Assembly: GCF_029227915.1 (NCBI RefSeq)
Contig: NC_079885.1
Location: 22,135,001 to 22,199,000 of the forward strand
DNA from: Hydractinia symbiolongicarpus
Lineage: Eukaryota > Cnidaria > Hydrozoa > Anthoathecata > Hydractiniidae
DNA: 64,000 bases
Direction of reading: 5' to 3'
In this document: in pieces, positions 1 to 11,030 of the stretch
Layout of the letters: every line of letters begins with the position of its first letter
Numbering within the stretch: position 1 is the stretch's first letter
Notes under the pieces: generated by a model
The model's database searches: none
What the model was told of the DNA's origin: nothing
The model's input: the letters and a program-made list of their open reading frames with translations, nothing else
Program-made: the position numbers and the translations under genes

Positions 1-2010
1 TGGTTTGTAGGAAATAAAAAAGCGTGGAAGATATAAAAAGTAATTTTAAAACAGGTAAATGTCCAGTCTTATTGCTAAATCCGTTCGAATTAACTTTTTT
101 TTCCAACCAAAACGTTTTCTTTAAAAAAAATATCAATTTATCAGTTGAGGCTAGAATGTGTTCTTTTCTTGTTTTTGCTATGACACACTTTGGTGAGTAA
201 ATTAAGATAGGCATGGGCGTAGGAATCTAAGTGTTTTAAAACGCTTTTTGCATGCCGTGCAATTTCTTCGTGGCGATAGAAAACTCAAATGTATGCTAAA
301 TAAAAGTCTAAACATTGTATAGCGTAAGTCATATTTGAATGTAATAAAATATTCTTTAAAAAAAGCGTGTAACCTATTAGCTGTTACGGGTGAGTGACCA
401 ATTCAGTTTGGTATAGAGGGTCCCAAAAGGACCAACATGCTTTTTATATAAGAACATTTAACTTGGAAGAAGACTTTAAACGTTCTTTAATTGCTCTCAA
501 TTTTTCTCATGTTTTGTAATTTTTGAATTTAAATAAGCAGAAATACTATTTTTTTAACAACGTTGTTGACATGTTTAAAAGTTTTGGACCTCTAAAGCTC
601 TATGTTCTTATATAGCTTGTCCTCATAAAAAAACATTGCACCTTATTCTCATAGCCCTTACACAGGTATAATGGCAGCGTCATGTGTTATATTTTTTAAT
701 CATGTGAATAGTTGCAGACGTCTGTAAAATCTAGAATGAGATGAGATTTATTTTTTCCTTGTAGCAATATTAACTTTCCGGGGGAGCTTTTAAGGTCCTA
801 TTCATGTTAAATTGATTTCGTCGAGAATGATTAATCAGGTTTAAAACATTTTTGCTAGTTTCAAGGCTTTATTGGGGTGCCAAAAAGTGTATATTTCTCA
901 AAATTGGTGGGATGTTTTACATCAGCATGGCATGAAAAATTAAAACCTTTTCCGAATTGCATATGAAATTACACACAAACATAATATACACGATTTTCTA
1001 TAACAACGTAATCTATGAGAATATTCAAAATGAAATAAGTCAAGAAGTTAAGAATATCCTAAGAATATGTTCATCTTAAAATTTTGCTTGCTTCTTATAT
1101 GGATTATAAGCAGAAAACAACGTCATTTTCATCCCATCATTGATGTAAATATCTCTTTTCTTAAGTTTCATTTGAAGTATTTTTGCCCACAAAATCTAGT
1201 TGTCTATCGTTGATTTAGGATAAACAACAGCACCTATGAGTGATTTTTACACCAGTTTGCATTCTCAGCTTTACCAGTTGCCTAAACGGGTTAAAAGAAT
1301 AAAACATGCAGAAAAATTTTAAAATTACAATGGCGAAAGGGCAAAAATAATAAAAGAGGCCAAGAAGAAAATATGCATGTTTCACTCTTTCTGCTTGTAA
1401 ACAAATTATTTTTTTTGTTAGATTTAAACTCAGTAGCTATGAATGACAGTGGGAAAACCCTGGCTTACCACTTTAGAATTACCTTCAAAAAACATCATAC
1501 GACAGACAGAGGGCGCAATAAGCACAATGTTGCGAACTTGTACATCGCATGTATTTGCTCATGAAGAAAGAGAAATGTGTTAGCAACCAGTGAGTTGGGC
1601 ATTAATTTGTCCAAGATGAAATGCTTTATTAAATATTTATTATTTTGCTAAATGTTAGACAAAATTGTTGCCATAGAAACACTAAAATTATAACAAATTG
1701 ATATAGGGGTAGTCCAAAATAAAGATCGTAGTGGAATTTGTTGGTAAGAAAAATAAGCTGAGACTCTATATTAAAGATAGAGAACGACAAACAATTTGTG
1801 TTTAAGTGTCCATTAAATCCTCATTAAACACATTTTTTTTCATTATGCTTATTTTTACCTGGCTAAATTGAAATTTCTGATAAGTGAAATAGAAAGTTAA
1901 AAACATGGCGCATGCTGGTAATTAAAAACAATGTGATATGATCACCTCGATCTAAGGACTAATAATAGTGCATCTCATCACTTCGTGGATTTTTGTAAAA
2001 AGCAACAACT
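1..2010. other. Intergenic, no recognisable gene
   Basis: AT-rich sequence with only short chance reading frames. A 63-codon frame at 1373-1564 shows no domain, no repeat and no convincing splice partner. I see nothing else in this stretch. Confidence 0.5.
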
Positions 2011-2019
2011 TTCAATAAA

Positions 2020-2880
2020 GCTAAAACTTTTAATCTCATTAATAAGAGCCGTCGTCTGTCTGTGTGTCCACAAAAGACGCGTCCTGTTGCGGAAACACCA
2101 AATGCAATACATAAAGGACGGCGACCCCGTGAATTTTTCACCGGTTATCTCTTTAATAATAGCCGTATTTTGTCTGTCTATCCGCAAGAGACGCGTCGTG
2201 CAGCGGGCACACGAAATAGCGTGTAATATAAAGACGGGCGACCCTGTTGATATTTCCACGGAAAAGACTAGTCTCTTTAATAATAGCCGGATTCCGTCAG
2301 TCTGATCGTGCGTCTATTTGTCTTTTTGTTACAGAAACACGAAACACGAAATGCGATATATAAATGACAGGCGAACTCGTGGATTTTTCCACTAGCTAAC
2401 GACTAGTCTCTTTTAATAATAGCCGCATTTTGTCTGTCTCTGCGCAGACCCCCCGTTGAGTTAGAAAGACGTGCTACGGAAACACGAATGTCAAATGCGA
2501 TATACTTTTATCCACTTTGTTGCGACGGGAAAATTTAAAGGAAGGGCGAACCCGTGGATTTTTCCACGGGCTAACGACTTCTCTTTAAAAATAGCCGTAT
2601 TTTGTCTGTCTCTGCGCGGACCCCCGCTGAGTTAGAAAATCGTGCTACGAAAACACGAATATCAAATGCGATATATTTTTATCCACTTTGTTGCGACAGG
2701 TAAATATAAAGGACGGGAGAACCCGTCGATTTTTCCACGGACAACGACTTCTATATTATAATGTTCGCATACGTCTGTCACGCAAAATGGTAACCGCAGT
2801 AACGAGACGCACGTAATGCGTTCAATAAAATACAGGAGGACCCGTGGATTTACTTGAATTTATTTATGGCTATCGACTAG
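2020..2880 (+). repeat. Array of about 140-base hairpin repeat monomers
   Basis: Five to six diverged head-to-tail copies of one monomer. Each copy begins near TCTCTTTAATAATAGCCG, passes through TTTTGTCTGTC and an ACGCG-type middle, then AATATAAAGGACGGG, and ends in a CCCGTGGATTTTTCCACGGG hairpin and a CGACTAGT joint. The same family recurs at 9.3-9.6, 9.96-10.1, 16.97-17.25, 17.7-17.97, 30.18-30.31 and 39.8-39.9 kb, in both orientations. It codes for nothing that I can see; the multi-frame open stretch at 1985-2305 is a by-product. It ends about 30 bases before the start codon of the MARVEL gene, so it may lie in that gene's promoter or 5' UTR. Confidence 0.8.
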
Positions 2881-2908
2881 TTTGTTGCATTGTTCGTTTC
2901 CTTTTAGA

Positions 2909-4884
2909 ATGGAATCCACGCTTATACCGCAAGAACAACAGAGAGGGCCAAGCATTGAGTTTTTAAAAACACCATCTGGTGTGTTAATGTTAATAAATTT
3001 TGTAAGTATTGTATGGTATGTATGGATAACTTACTTTATTACAGGAAATTAACGAGACACATAATAAGCGTGAATTTAAAAAAAATCGTGGTAATTAGAT
3101 ATCCCCTTCTAAAGTGTTACGCTGATATTCAGAATCCTTGGAGAGTTCCTAGAAAATTTATAACCAAAACAGTATGTTGGTATGTATATACTCTTTAGAT
3201 TCTTCTGTTCATATCTTGGTGTATTGTGGCAGGCTGGAGAGGAGCAATCGATGGAACATTATCCAATACAATAGAGAATGAAACAGGATTTTATTTATTT
3301 ACTACTGTGTTTCCATGGATACTATACATTGTCATCTTCATTATCCTTATTTTTGGTTTTCAAAATAACATGACTGCTATAAATTGGCCATTAGCTGTAA
3401 GTATTTTCTTCGTGTCGCACTTTTTGTTACATTCACTAATTATTTCGTAGCTTGGTAACACTTGGGGTTTCTAAGACGAAAGTAAAGGGTGGGTGGGTGC
3501 AATGTTTTTGCAGCATTTATCAGAGGGTTGCATCATAAACCTTCGTAATGTTTATGCCAAAACACTGTTCTTTAGTATGATTGCTAGATGAAAGGTTGCT
3601 AAACTTAGTAAACGGAACCTTGAATAAACTCTTTCTTTTAAACCCTACTTAACTACGATTTTAGTGTTCGATTAAACCATTTTAAATACCTTTTTTTTGG
3701 TAGTATTGGGTATAGTATGTTCTTTTTTGACGTGACAGGTCTTTTGTTGTGAATTTTCAAATGAATTGTGGCTTGTTACATAAAACTAGAATTTGGGTAA
3801 AAGTTTTGTACTTTGATACACCAGTATGTCTCAAGGGGTTGGGTTTTATAAATTTTAGAAATACATGGCATTCGCACAGTTTGCAAAGATTTCAGACTAT
3901 AAAATGACAGCACGAGATAAATTAAAATACATTAAAATAAGTGCTTTTGACATACGTGGCTTTATTTTTGTTCCCTATGACATCATCGAATTTACCTGGG
4001 ATCAATTTGTATTAAAATACTCTACAACTGTGACAGTGATTAGAGGCTAAATGTTTGTAAATAACGCCTTTATTTATGCTTTTACACATCAGTGTTTAGT
4101 GAAAAAGTCTTTTTTTTTAAAATAATCATTGGGCATGAATAATTCTCTATTATTTTTTCTGATAGGTTGTGCCCTTTGTGGGGTGCGCATTCTTTGAAGG
4201 CATTGCCAATTAATATATCAAACGCGCACTCGTTTTTGAATAGGACTTTTTCTCGGTCAAAAGATAGTTAACTTTCAAAAATTTAAGTTGCCATTGGTAG
4301 CTAAGGAAAAAACCTAAATTGTTCGTGTTTGGTATGTTAGCTCAATGCATCATCTTTCTGAGATATTAGGAGCACTTGTCCAACTGTAGACCTGTTTTAC
4401 ACGATTTTCAACCGAGACACCTTAGCCTGCTTTTAAGAATGGTGAGTAAACTTGGAATAGGTCCGACTTAGATAAACAAGCCGTTCACCACTATGTTTGA
4501 ATTTTAGTCCTTGTTCTCACTGAATTATGTCCCAGGATGTAATTAGTGCTTACGTTGCAATAAGGTGAAACAGTCATTGATCTAGGATTTTTTTCTCCTT
4601 TTGTAGTTTGTCATCAACTGCGTCATTTGGGCGTTTCTACTATTCATATCTTCTTGTGTCATTGCCAGCAAAACAAATGACAGTGATATACTGGAGAGTC
4701 AAAGATTGAAAGCAGCCACGGTAAGCTACCGTGTTTAATCATTCCGAAAAAATTTTGTCTTAAACTAAGGTGAATGAAAGGGCCACTATGTCGCAACGCT
4801 TTTGCATGCTACTTTTTGGATATTAGACATAGGTTCACGATTTTAGGCGACCAAAAATGCATTTGTTTTTACTACGCGTAGAGG

Positions 4885-4922
<38 letters not shown>

Positions 4923-5130
4923 CGGGCAATATCATCAATTGCAAATTATGCAAATTTCCCCTGGTATTATGCCCAATTTGATCGCGCAATCTCTTTAACA
5001 TAATACATTATTATTGTATGTTACCATATATTTATTTTAGGCATTCGGTTTCTTCAGCTTAATTGGTTTGTTGTTGCAAGCATTTTTCCACCATCGGGAA
5101 TTCAAGAAATCCTCATCTTCACCCGTTTAA
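2909..5130 (+). CDS. MARVEL-domain four-TM protein (CMTM/PLP2-like)
   Basis: Four exons: 2909-3001, 3199-3396, 4607-4720 and 5041-5130. All introns are phase 0 with GT-AG ends (donors GTAAGT, GTAAGT, GTAAGC), giving 164 aa. The start is ATG at 2909. Four hydrophobic segments lie near residues 22-44, 62-84, 98-118 and 136-151. Between the first two is an acidic/Asn loop with one possible N-glycosylation site (NET); the tail is short and basic-serine (KKSSSSPV). Length, four-helix layout and the polar N-terminus before a Pro-Ser-Gly entry into TM1 match CKLF-like MARVEL (CMTM) and proteolipid PLP2 proteins, which sit in plasma membrane or vesicle membranes and influence trafficking of partner proteins. 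Family placement rests on topology and length rather than on a signature motif, so a related MARVEL subfamily is possible. The exon chain itself is well supported. Confidence 0.8.
4886..4919. repeat. (TA)n microsatellite in intron 3 of the MARVEL gene
   Basis: About 17 uninterrupted TA units between coding exons 3 and 4. Confidence 0.95.
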
Positions 5131-5210
5131 TTTATAAACTCTCTGCTTTTAAATTCTTTCCTGTTTAGAGAATTATGGTTATTTAGCTAGTCTACTATGT
5201 ATTTCCTTTA

Positions 5211-5216
5211 AATAAA
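5211..5216 (+). promoter_or_regulatory. Poly(A) signal AATAAA of the MARVEL gene
   Basis: A canonical AATAAA lies 81 bases after the stop codon of the MARVEL gene and is followed by a T/G-rich stretch (CTTTCTTTGTGTG), as expected for a cleavage site. Confidence 0.7.
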
Positions 5217-5219
5217 TGC

Positions 5220-6015
5220 CTGCAAATCTTTCTTTGTGTGCCGTTATTATCTTAGTCTTCAACAAATCTAATTACAGCTTGCAATTTGACATTCAACAAA
5301 TCTAATTAGAGCTGCTTAATGAGAGTAGATGACTGTCATCCAGTAAGTGCACATGTCGCTTTTGGTCATATAATGAGCTAAGTGTGAATAATGGCGGAAT
5401 TTTGTTTTGTTATTTGCATTACAATTGTACGAGTGGAAGTTAAAAAGGAAAGTCACAACGGACAAGTTGTAATTCTAACTGTCCTGATTATACCAAGATT
5501 GTCCAAATTTTGGATATGCCGTCCCATTGTCCCGGATTGTCGCAGATATTTTAGCTTTTTGCCCAATAAATTTTGCTACCTTCGAATGTGAGACTCAAAA
5601 AGCATCCCATAACTTGATTAACTTCATTGAATTTCACAATACAGAATAAAAGTTAAAACTAAACTTTCTTGATAAAACATTTTGGAGTTTACCTGAAATT
5701 ATTCTGATTAGCACAGGCGTACAAGTAACATTTAATGTTGTGCTTTTATGTGAAGATTCAAAAGTTCAGAAAGATACTCCAATGCAACGTTTGACTCTAC
5801 CTGGAAGAATCTTGATAGCTACTCAACGACTTATGATACACACCAGGTATAGACGGTTTTATAACGTAAAACATTGCAATGAGAAAGATTTGGAGATTTG
5901 GAGCTGCATAAAACATGGCTCATTATCGACGTTGAGAAGAAAGTGGCCAAAATATAAAATATGAAAAACTTGGAATAAACTTTAAGAAGTATTTAAAAGA
6001 AGAAGAATTAGCAAA
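5220..6015. other. Intergenic, nothing recognised
   Basis: Contains a short internal direct duplication (CAACAAATCTAATTA at about 5260 and 5293) and short frames without domains. Confidence 0.5.
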
Positions 6016-6018
6016 AAG

Positions 6019-6325
6019 CTACCGATTGGTAACCTTATGGTAGAGCGTGACCTTCCAGTGCGCAAGGCCTTGGGTTCAAACCCCAGTCGAGTTATGCCAG
6101 AGACTATAAAAGTGTGAATCTATCCTTTCTGCTTAGCGCTCAGCATGAGAATAGGATTGATATCACTGCGGTTGTCTAGTTCATCAAATGCTATGCTTGC
6201 ACGACATTCGTAGCTCGAATGGGAGCTTTAGATGCATTAGGACCCCCTTTGCAAGAACCTCGTTGATAGCAGCACCAATAGGAACTAAGGAGCCTATCCT
6301 GGGTGATAATAATGACAATAATAAC
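6019..6325 (+). mobile_element. tRNA-derived SINE, copy 1
   Basis: The 5' part is tRNA-like. It has an A-box-like GGTAGAGCGTGACC near 6039 and a good B box GGTTCAAACCC at 6073-6083, spaced as in RNA polymerase III promoters. A unique body follows (ATGCCAGAGACTATAAAAGT and onward) and the 3' end is AAT-rich (ATAATAATGACAATAATAA). A second diverged copy at 12091-12370 matches over the tRNA-like head and the whole body, which establishes an interspersed family. It has no coding capacity and would depend on a LINE for movement. Confidence 0.8.
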
Positions 6326-7350
6326 TTAGTGTTTGATATACGGAACTTTTGAAACGAGGAGGTTTTTGCGAATCCCCTCTGTTCAGGATTGGTAAAGAGA
6401 CCTCACGAAACAAGGCTAGAGGCATCTACGATTATTTATTACATTATTTTTTTTACGCATGTGAAGATCCCCCAAAACAAAGTCACCATTATGACTCAAA
6501 AAAGAACCTTTTTGGAGCTCTGAGGATGCCACACCTTTTAATGAAGTAAACATGTCTTATGGATAATTGCCTTCTGGAATTCCCATCTAAGATTACTTAT
6601 AATTACTCCTCCCCCCCCTCCCCTAGATAACTCCTATTTATATGACACCTACTCGGAACAATTTAATTCCATGGCACTAAAATTATGTTATTTGATAATT
6701 AGCAACTTCAGTCCCAAAACTGACAAAAAAAACTCCTATTAATTTTACTGATAAGTTTAAAAGTTTTGCAAGTTTTGAAAGCTTGCAGAAGATAAACTTC
6801 CACGATATTTTTTTGTTTCGTCAAAACAAATTTTTTTATTCCCACAAAATTTGATACCATTTTTTCAATTTTTTTAAGAATACGTGAATATGAATATGAC
6901 GGGTGTCTGTAAAAGTCGCAGTGTACAAATTTTGACATGAACTAGTTTTTTCTCGGTACGCAAAGTCAAATTTTTAAGTAAAGTTATTGGTAACTAGTCG
7001 AAAAGTCCATGGAAAAATCCACTTAAACAAAGGAAATATGGTTAACCGTCATAAGAATTTTAATAACGTCTGCAGTGAGCCGTTCATACAGAATTATTGT
7101 CAGAAGTTTGTTTACTCGTTGCGGGCAGATTTTAAAATGCAAATCAAGAAAGTGTACAGGAATGCATCTTCTTAAAACTCTGATCAAAATAATGTTTAGG
7201 ACCATGTCAGGAACGGTTAAGGAGATTTGGGGATTAAAAATTTTGTTAACATACCAAAGCCCGTCAAAATGAAAGTTTCGTACATCTTGTAATACAGATC
7301 AAGATATTAGGTAGCATGGTCAGAAGACGTAAAACTAAGCGTAAAGCGAC
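6326..7350. other. Intergenic with one repeat scrap
   Basis: AT-rich. A fragment of the hairpin repeat appears near 6990-7025 (ACTAGTCGAAAAGTCCATGG). Overlapping short frames at 7023-7272 on both strands have no family features. Confidence 0.45.
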
Positions 7351-7354
7351 AGAA

Positions 7355-7360
7355 TTTATT
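7355..7360 (-). promoter_or_regulatory. Poly(A) signal AATAAA for the octapeptide-repeat gene
   Basis: TTTATT on the plus strand reads AATAAA on the minus strand, 25 bases after the stop codon at 7385. It supports a transcription unit ending here. Confidence 0.55.
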
Positions 7361-7384
7361 CAATTATTTAATAAAAAATTCTAA

Positions 7385-8314
7385 TTAATTCATATTTAAA
7401 TGTACACAAGAAGAGAAAATTTGCTTTGCATTATATAAGATTTTTAGTTTGTTGCAAATAGAACTTTTATGGTCTCCACTCGACAAGCGTTGGGCGTCTC
7501 CACTCGACAAGCGTTGGGCATCTCCACTCATCAAGCGTTGGGCATCTCCACTCGTCAAGCGTTGGGCGTCTCCACTCGCCAAGCGTTGGGCGTCTCCACT
7601 CGCCAAGCGTTGGGCGTCTCCACTCGCCAAGCGTTGGGCGTCTCCACTCGCCAAGCGTTGGGCGTCTCCACTCGCCAAGCGTTGGGCGTCTCCACTCGCC
7701 AAGCGTTGGGCGTCTCCACTCGCCAAGCGTTGGGCGTCTCCACTCGCCAAGCGTTGGGCGTCTCCACTCGCCAAGCGTTGGGCGTCTCCACTCTGCAAGC
7801 GTTGGGCGTCTCCACTCTGCAAGCGTTGGGCGTCTCCACTCTGCAAGCGTTGGGCGTCTCCACTCTGCAAGCGTTGGGCGTCTCCACTCTGCAAGCGTTG
7901 GGCGTCTCCACTCTGCAGGCGTTGGGCGTCTCCACTCTGCAGGCGTTGGGCGTCTCCACTCTGCAGGCGTTGGGCGTCTCCACTCGTTAAGCTTTGGGCG
8001 TCTTTTCTGGCAGACGCTGAAATGTCCTCAAGAATTTGATCTAGTTTAAAGGAAAAATAGATAAATGACACTGGTACAAGCCCTCAAAAGTTAATGCAGT
8101 AAGTGTTACAGAAAAAAAGGGGGAGTTTGTTGTGTGTTATTCTAAAATTCTTTATGGTTAAAATGGTTTTTTACATCATAAAATTATGCAGACTCTCAAC
8201 AAGCTTTCGGAAAAACATAAATGCTACGATACCTAGTTGCTTCATGGTCAACGGAGCGCTGTTGACATACGCACATACGAAGATGAGAAGAATAATCTTA
8301 GCGTTGACAGCCAT
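7385..8314 (-). CDS. Predicted secreted protein with 22 octapeptide repeats
   Basis: Two-exon model: exon 1 8314-8233, intron 8232-8041, exon 2 8040-7385; 245 aa. Exon 1 starts at an ATG and encodes a classic signal peptide (MAVNAKIILLIFVCAYVNSA, likely cut before PL). It ends CTAG/GT in phase 1, and exon 2 after ..AAACTAG completes the codon as Asp, so the frame runs straight into the repeats. The exon 2 frame has no ATG of its own before the repeats, which favours the splice. After a short acidic-amphipathic stretch (QILEDISASARKDAQ) come 22 copies of SGDAQRL-X, with X mostly Q then A, and a 29-residue tail with two cysteines. Each unit carries one Arg, so processing into small peptides at single Arg is conceivable; a disordered secreted or matrix protein is the alternative. 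I recognise no family. The donor (GTATCG) is weak, so the intron is the least certain part. Confidence 0.6.
7477..8004. repeat. 24-bp coding minisatellite, 22 copies
   Basis: Exactly periodic: 22 copies of a 24-bp unit built around CACTCGCCAAGCGTTGGGCG, with no indel across 528 bases. Variants are grouped in blocks. From the 7477 end: two CGAC, one CATC, one CGTC, nine CGCC, five CTGCAAG, three CTGCAGG, one CGTT. This is the pattern of local unequal crossing-over or slippage. Because 24 is a multiple of three, several frames stay open on both strands; only the minus-strand SGDAQRL frame connects to a signal-peptide exon. Confidence 0.95.
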
Positions 8315-9305
8315 ATCTGATTCACAACAAATTTCAACAGTCACTTTTTTTCCTTGTGTTGTGATGTGCAATAAATTGCGTCTATTTATGCTATACGCCT
8401 GTGAAATCAAGCATGTCCATGCTCGTGCCAGGTGAGTGATAAAAATGAAAAGTTAACAAAACGATTTAGTTACCATAAACTTTTAGAACATTATCTCAGC
8501 CGTGCAAAGAGTAATGATTCTTGCCTTCGGGAAAACAATGTTTTAATTATTGTGTCTCGAGATAGTAACTAATTTGTACAACCAGGGTCCCTAAATAAAT
8601 AATGCCGTACGTTGAAGATAATTTTATATGCTGGTTGGTCCTAAAGCAGCGTTTCCACGATTCAACTATTTGAAACAACTTAAGTTTTTCCAACTCGAAG
8701 TTTGAACAAGTACTTGTAAACAACCTTTTAACGTTGTCGTAAAATTCTTTAAAGTGCTCTCAGTCACGAAAGAAAAATTAACTCACTGACATACCGCCCA
8801 TTATAACGACCCGTTTTAGCAATTTCAAAAAATTACAATAAATAAATGTACATACAAAAAACTGTTATAGAGTAAAAATTTCTAAACTTTGTGTACTTTG
8901 TGCACTCCATTGAGAGCGATAAGGATCTCTTTCTAAAAAGATCCCGTTTGGATAGATAATTTGATACCGCATGAGTTGGAGAAGTTTGATTTCGTGTGCA
9001 CTTGTTTTTGGGCAGAATGAAACTCCTTTCAGTACAAATCTCATACTGGTTTGACACATAAATATGAGTTTTGGCAACAAAACTTTATTTGTGTAAATAC
9101 GATTTACTCAAAATAAAATTATTGCAAAGTAATGTGTAAAATTATTGTGCAAAGTTATGGTACATGCGCCATTTCCACAAAATCCGCCACAAAAGACTCC
9201 ATGTAAACGTAAAGAAACTTTATTGCGGTATAAAAAATCATGCCGGCATGAGGTCAATATAGGTCTCATGTAAACGCCGCTTAAATAAGCTTTCCGTAAT
9301 TTTAT
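8315..9305. other. Intergenic, nothing recognised
   Basis: Upstream flank of the octapeptide-repeat gene. Short frames at 8833-9080 and 9108-9350 (minus) carry no domain, and the latter overlaps a repeat. Confidence 0.45.
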
Positions 9306-9307
9306 AT

Positions 9308-9640
9308 ATACTAGTCGGCGGCCCGTGAATAAATCCATGGGTTCGTCCATCTTTTATTTACAGCATTTTGTGTTTCCCGCTACTGATGTTACCATTTTGC
9401 GTGACAGACAGGCGTATACGGGTATTATAATATAGACTACTCGCTGGTCCGTGGATAAATCCATAGATTTACCCGTCCTTTATATACAGCATTTCATGTG
9501 TCACACACTACTTTGGATGCCATGTTGCGCAGAGACAGACAGACGACGGCTATTAATAAAGAGACTAGTTGTTAACCTGTGGAAAGATCCACGCGGCTAG
9601 ATAGACAAAATACGACTTTTATTAAAGAGATATTATTAAC
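9308..9640 (-). repeat. Hairpin repeat monomers, reverse orientation
   Basis: Two to three monomers of the family seen at 2020-2880, reverse orientation: ACTAGTCGGCGGCCCGTGAA at the left, TTACCATTTTGCGTGACAGA in the middle, then GTCCGTGGATAAATCCATAG starting the next copy. A GACTAGTTGTTAACC joint near 9562 opens a partial third. Confidence 0.8.
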
Positions 9641-9964
9641 TAGAATACCGCATTAAATTTTTAAAACGCCACATCGCTTACAAATGATTCTGAAGCATCG
9701 ACAAGCGAAGAAGAAAAAACCACCCATATTCTCGTCCAGATAGTACGTTGCGGCATTTTCAGTTACTGCGCATGTTAAAAAAGCGCGATTTAACGTCCAA
9801 AGAAACAAAGAAAACAAGTAAACGATACTATACAATTGCGCCATAAGAAAAGCACATACGTGTATTTCATGGGGGGTCGCATAAGCATCTTGCCAATTCT
9901 TTTTTCTTTCATAAGTTTATCTATTAAATTTGACAATTACCTGAGTTGACAGGATTTTAAATCT

Positions 9965-10110
9965 GTATAATAATGGCCGTATTCTGTCTGCTTGTGCGAT
10001 ATAAAAAGGACGGGCGAGCACGTTGATTTTTCTTCCGATTGACGAGTAGTCTTTCCATCATAATGCCGTAATTTGTCTGTTTGTTTGCGGGAAATAATCG
10101 TGTGAAACCA
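9965..10110 (+). repeat. Hairpin repeat monomer, diverged
   Basis: Retains ATAATGGCCGTATTCTGTCT, ATATAAAAAGGACGGGCG and a following CATAATGCCGTAATTTGTCT, the start of a second partial copy. Confidence 0.65.
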
Positions 10111-10770
10111 TACAGAGAAGATTTCATTTTACTTTTCCACTTTCAGCGCATTCGGGCAGCTGCGAATTTTTTAATAAGCCAATCAATCAGCAAGCTTTAA
10201 AATTCTGTTGCCGCGTTTTCCTATTGTTAAATTATTTTTTTCCTGCGTTTATTATCACATTGGCAGTTTTATTTTTTTACGCTCCGGCAAATGACGATGA
10301 AGGCTGTCTGAAATTTAGCAAAAAAGATGGAAGCAACCAAGTCGAGGTCGTAGTCAGTGTGAGGTTTGTAGGTCTTTGTTTAACCTTTTTTTGCCTCCAA
10401 AAGCTTTTTCTGTTTGTAAAATTTGTTTTCTCTATACGTTTTCACATGTTAAGATAAATATATTGTCACGTTTTTTAGCCATATATATATTTCAAACCAA
10501 TTTTAAGATTTTGGCTAAGAACGAAGAATTTGAGATAGCATCCTAAAGTCAGATAGCTAGCTAACCTTATTTACTGCTATTCCTTTAAGGTTTTTTTCAG
10601 ATTTATATTAGATACATACAAGATGCAGGCGCTGCATAAACTATCTCGCTACTAAAAATGAACAACTAAACATCGACAATGCGACCCAATTCTACAATTT
10701 CTGCTAACAAAAACTACAGCCTATCATTCATGGTTAAAGACGCGCGGTTGAAACTTTTATGGTCTTAAAC

Positions 10771-11030
10771 GGCATTTAGGTGACAAAAAATTAACACTTT
10801 GATGTCACCATTATGTTCAGCATACTTTATTTGTTAACTGTGCTAAATTTGGTGGAAAATGAAGTGGATTTAATTTTGGACCAATTTTAGCCTAAAATGA
10901 CATTTAGGTGACAAAAATCAAAATTATGGTGTCACCATGATGTTCAGCATACTTTTTTTGTTAACTGTGCCAAATTTTGTCGAAAACAAATACCAATTTT
11001 GGTCTGAAACGTCATTTAGATGACTTCTAA
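10771..11030 (+). repeat. Tandem repeat of about 128 bp, two copies plus a start
   Basis: CATTTAGGTGACAAAAA begins copies at 10773 and 10901, and a third partial begins at about 11013 (CATTTAGATGAC). Both full copies share GTCACCATNATGTTCAGCAT and TTTGTTAACTGTGC. No coding capacity. Confidence 0.8.

Noticed and set aside
1985-2305. 106-codon frame
   Set aside because: Lies within the hairpin-repeat array; the same frame is not kept in other copies.
7555-7983. Minus-strand frame rich in Arg-Arg (RRPTLGEW type) as a dibasic-cleaved neuropeptide precursor
   Set aside because: Tempting, but the splice phase from the signal-peptide exon selects the SGDAQRL frame, and this frame has no start or entry exon.
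7477-8004. CRISPR-like array
   Set aside because: Units are contiguous with no unique spacers, and the setting is eukaryotic. It is a minisatellite.
7449-8039. Long plus-strand open frames through the 24-bp array (SPLAKRWA-type repeats)
   Set aside because: They are open only because the unit length is a multiple of three and lacks stops. None has a good start, signal or splice partner, whereas the minus-strand SGDAQRL frame does.
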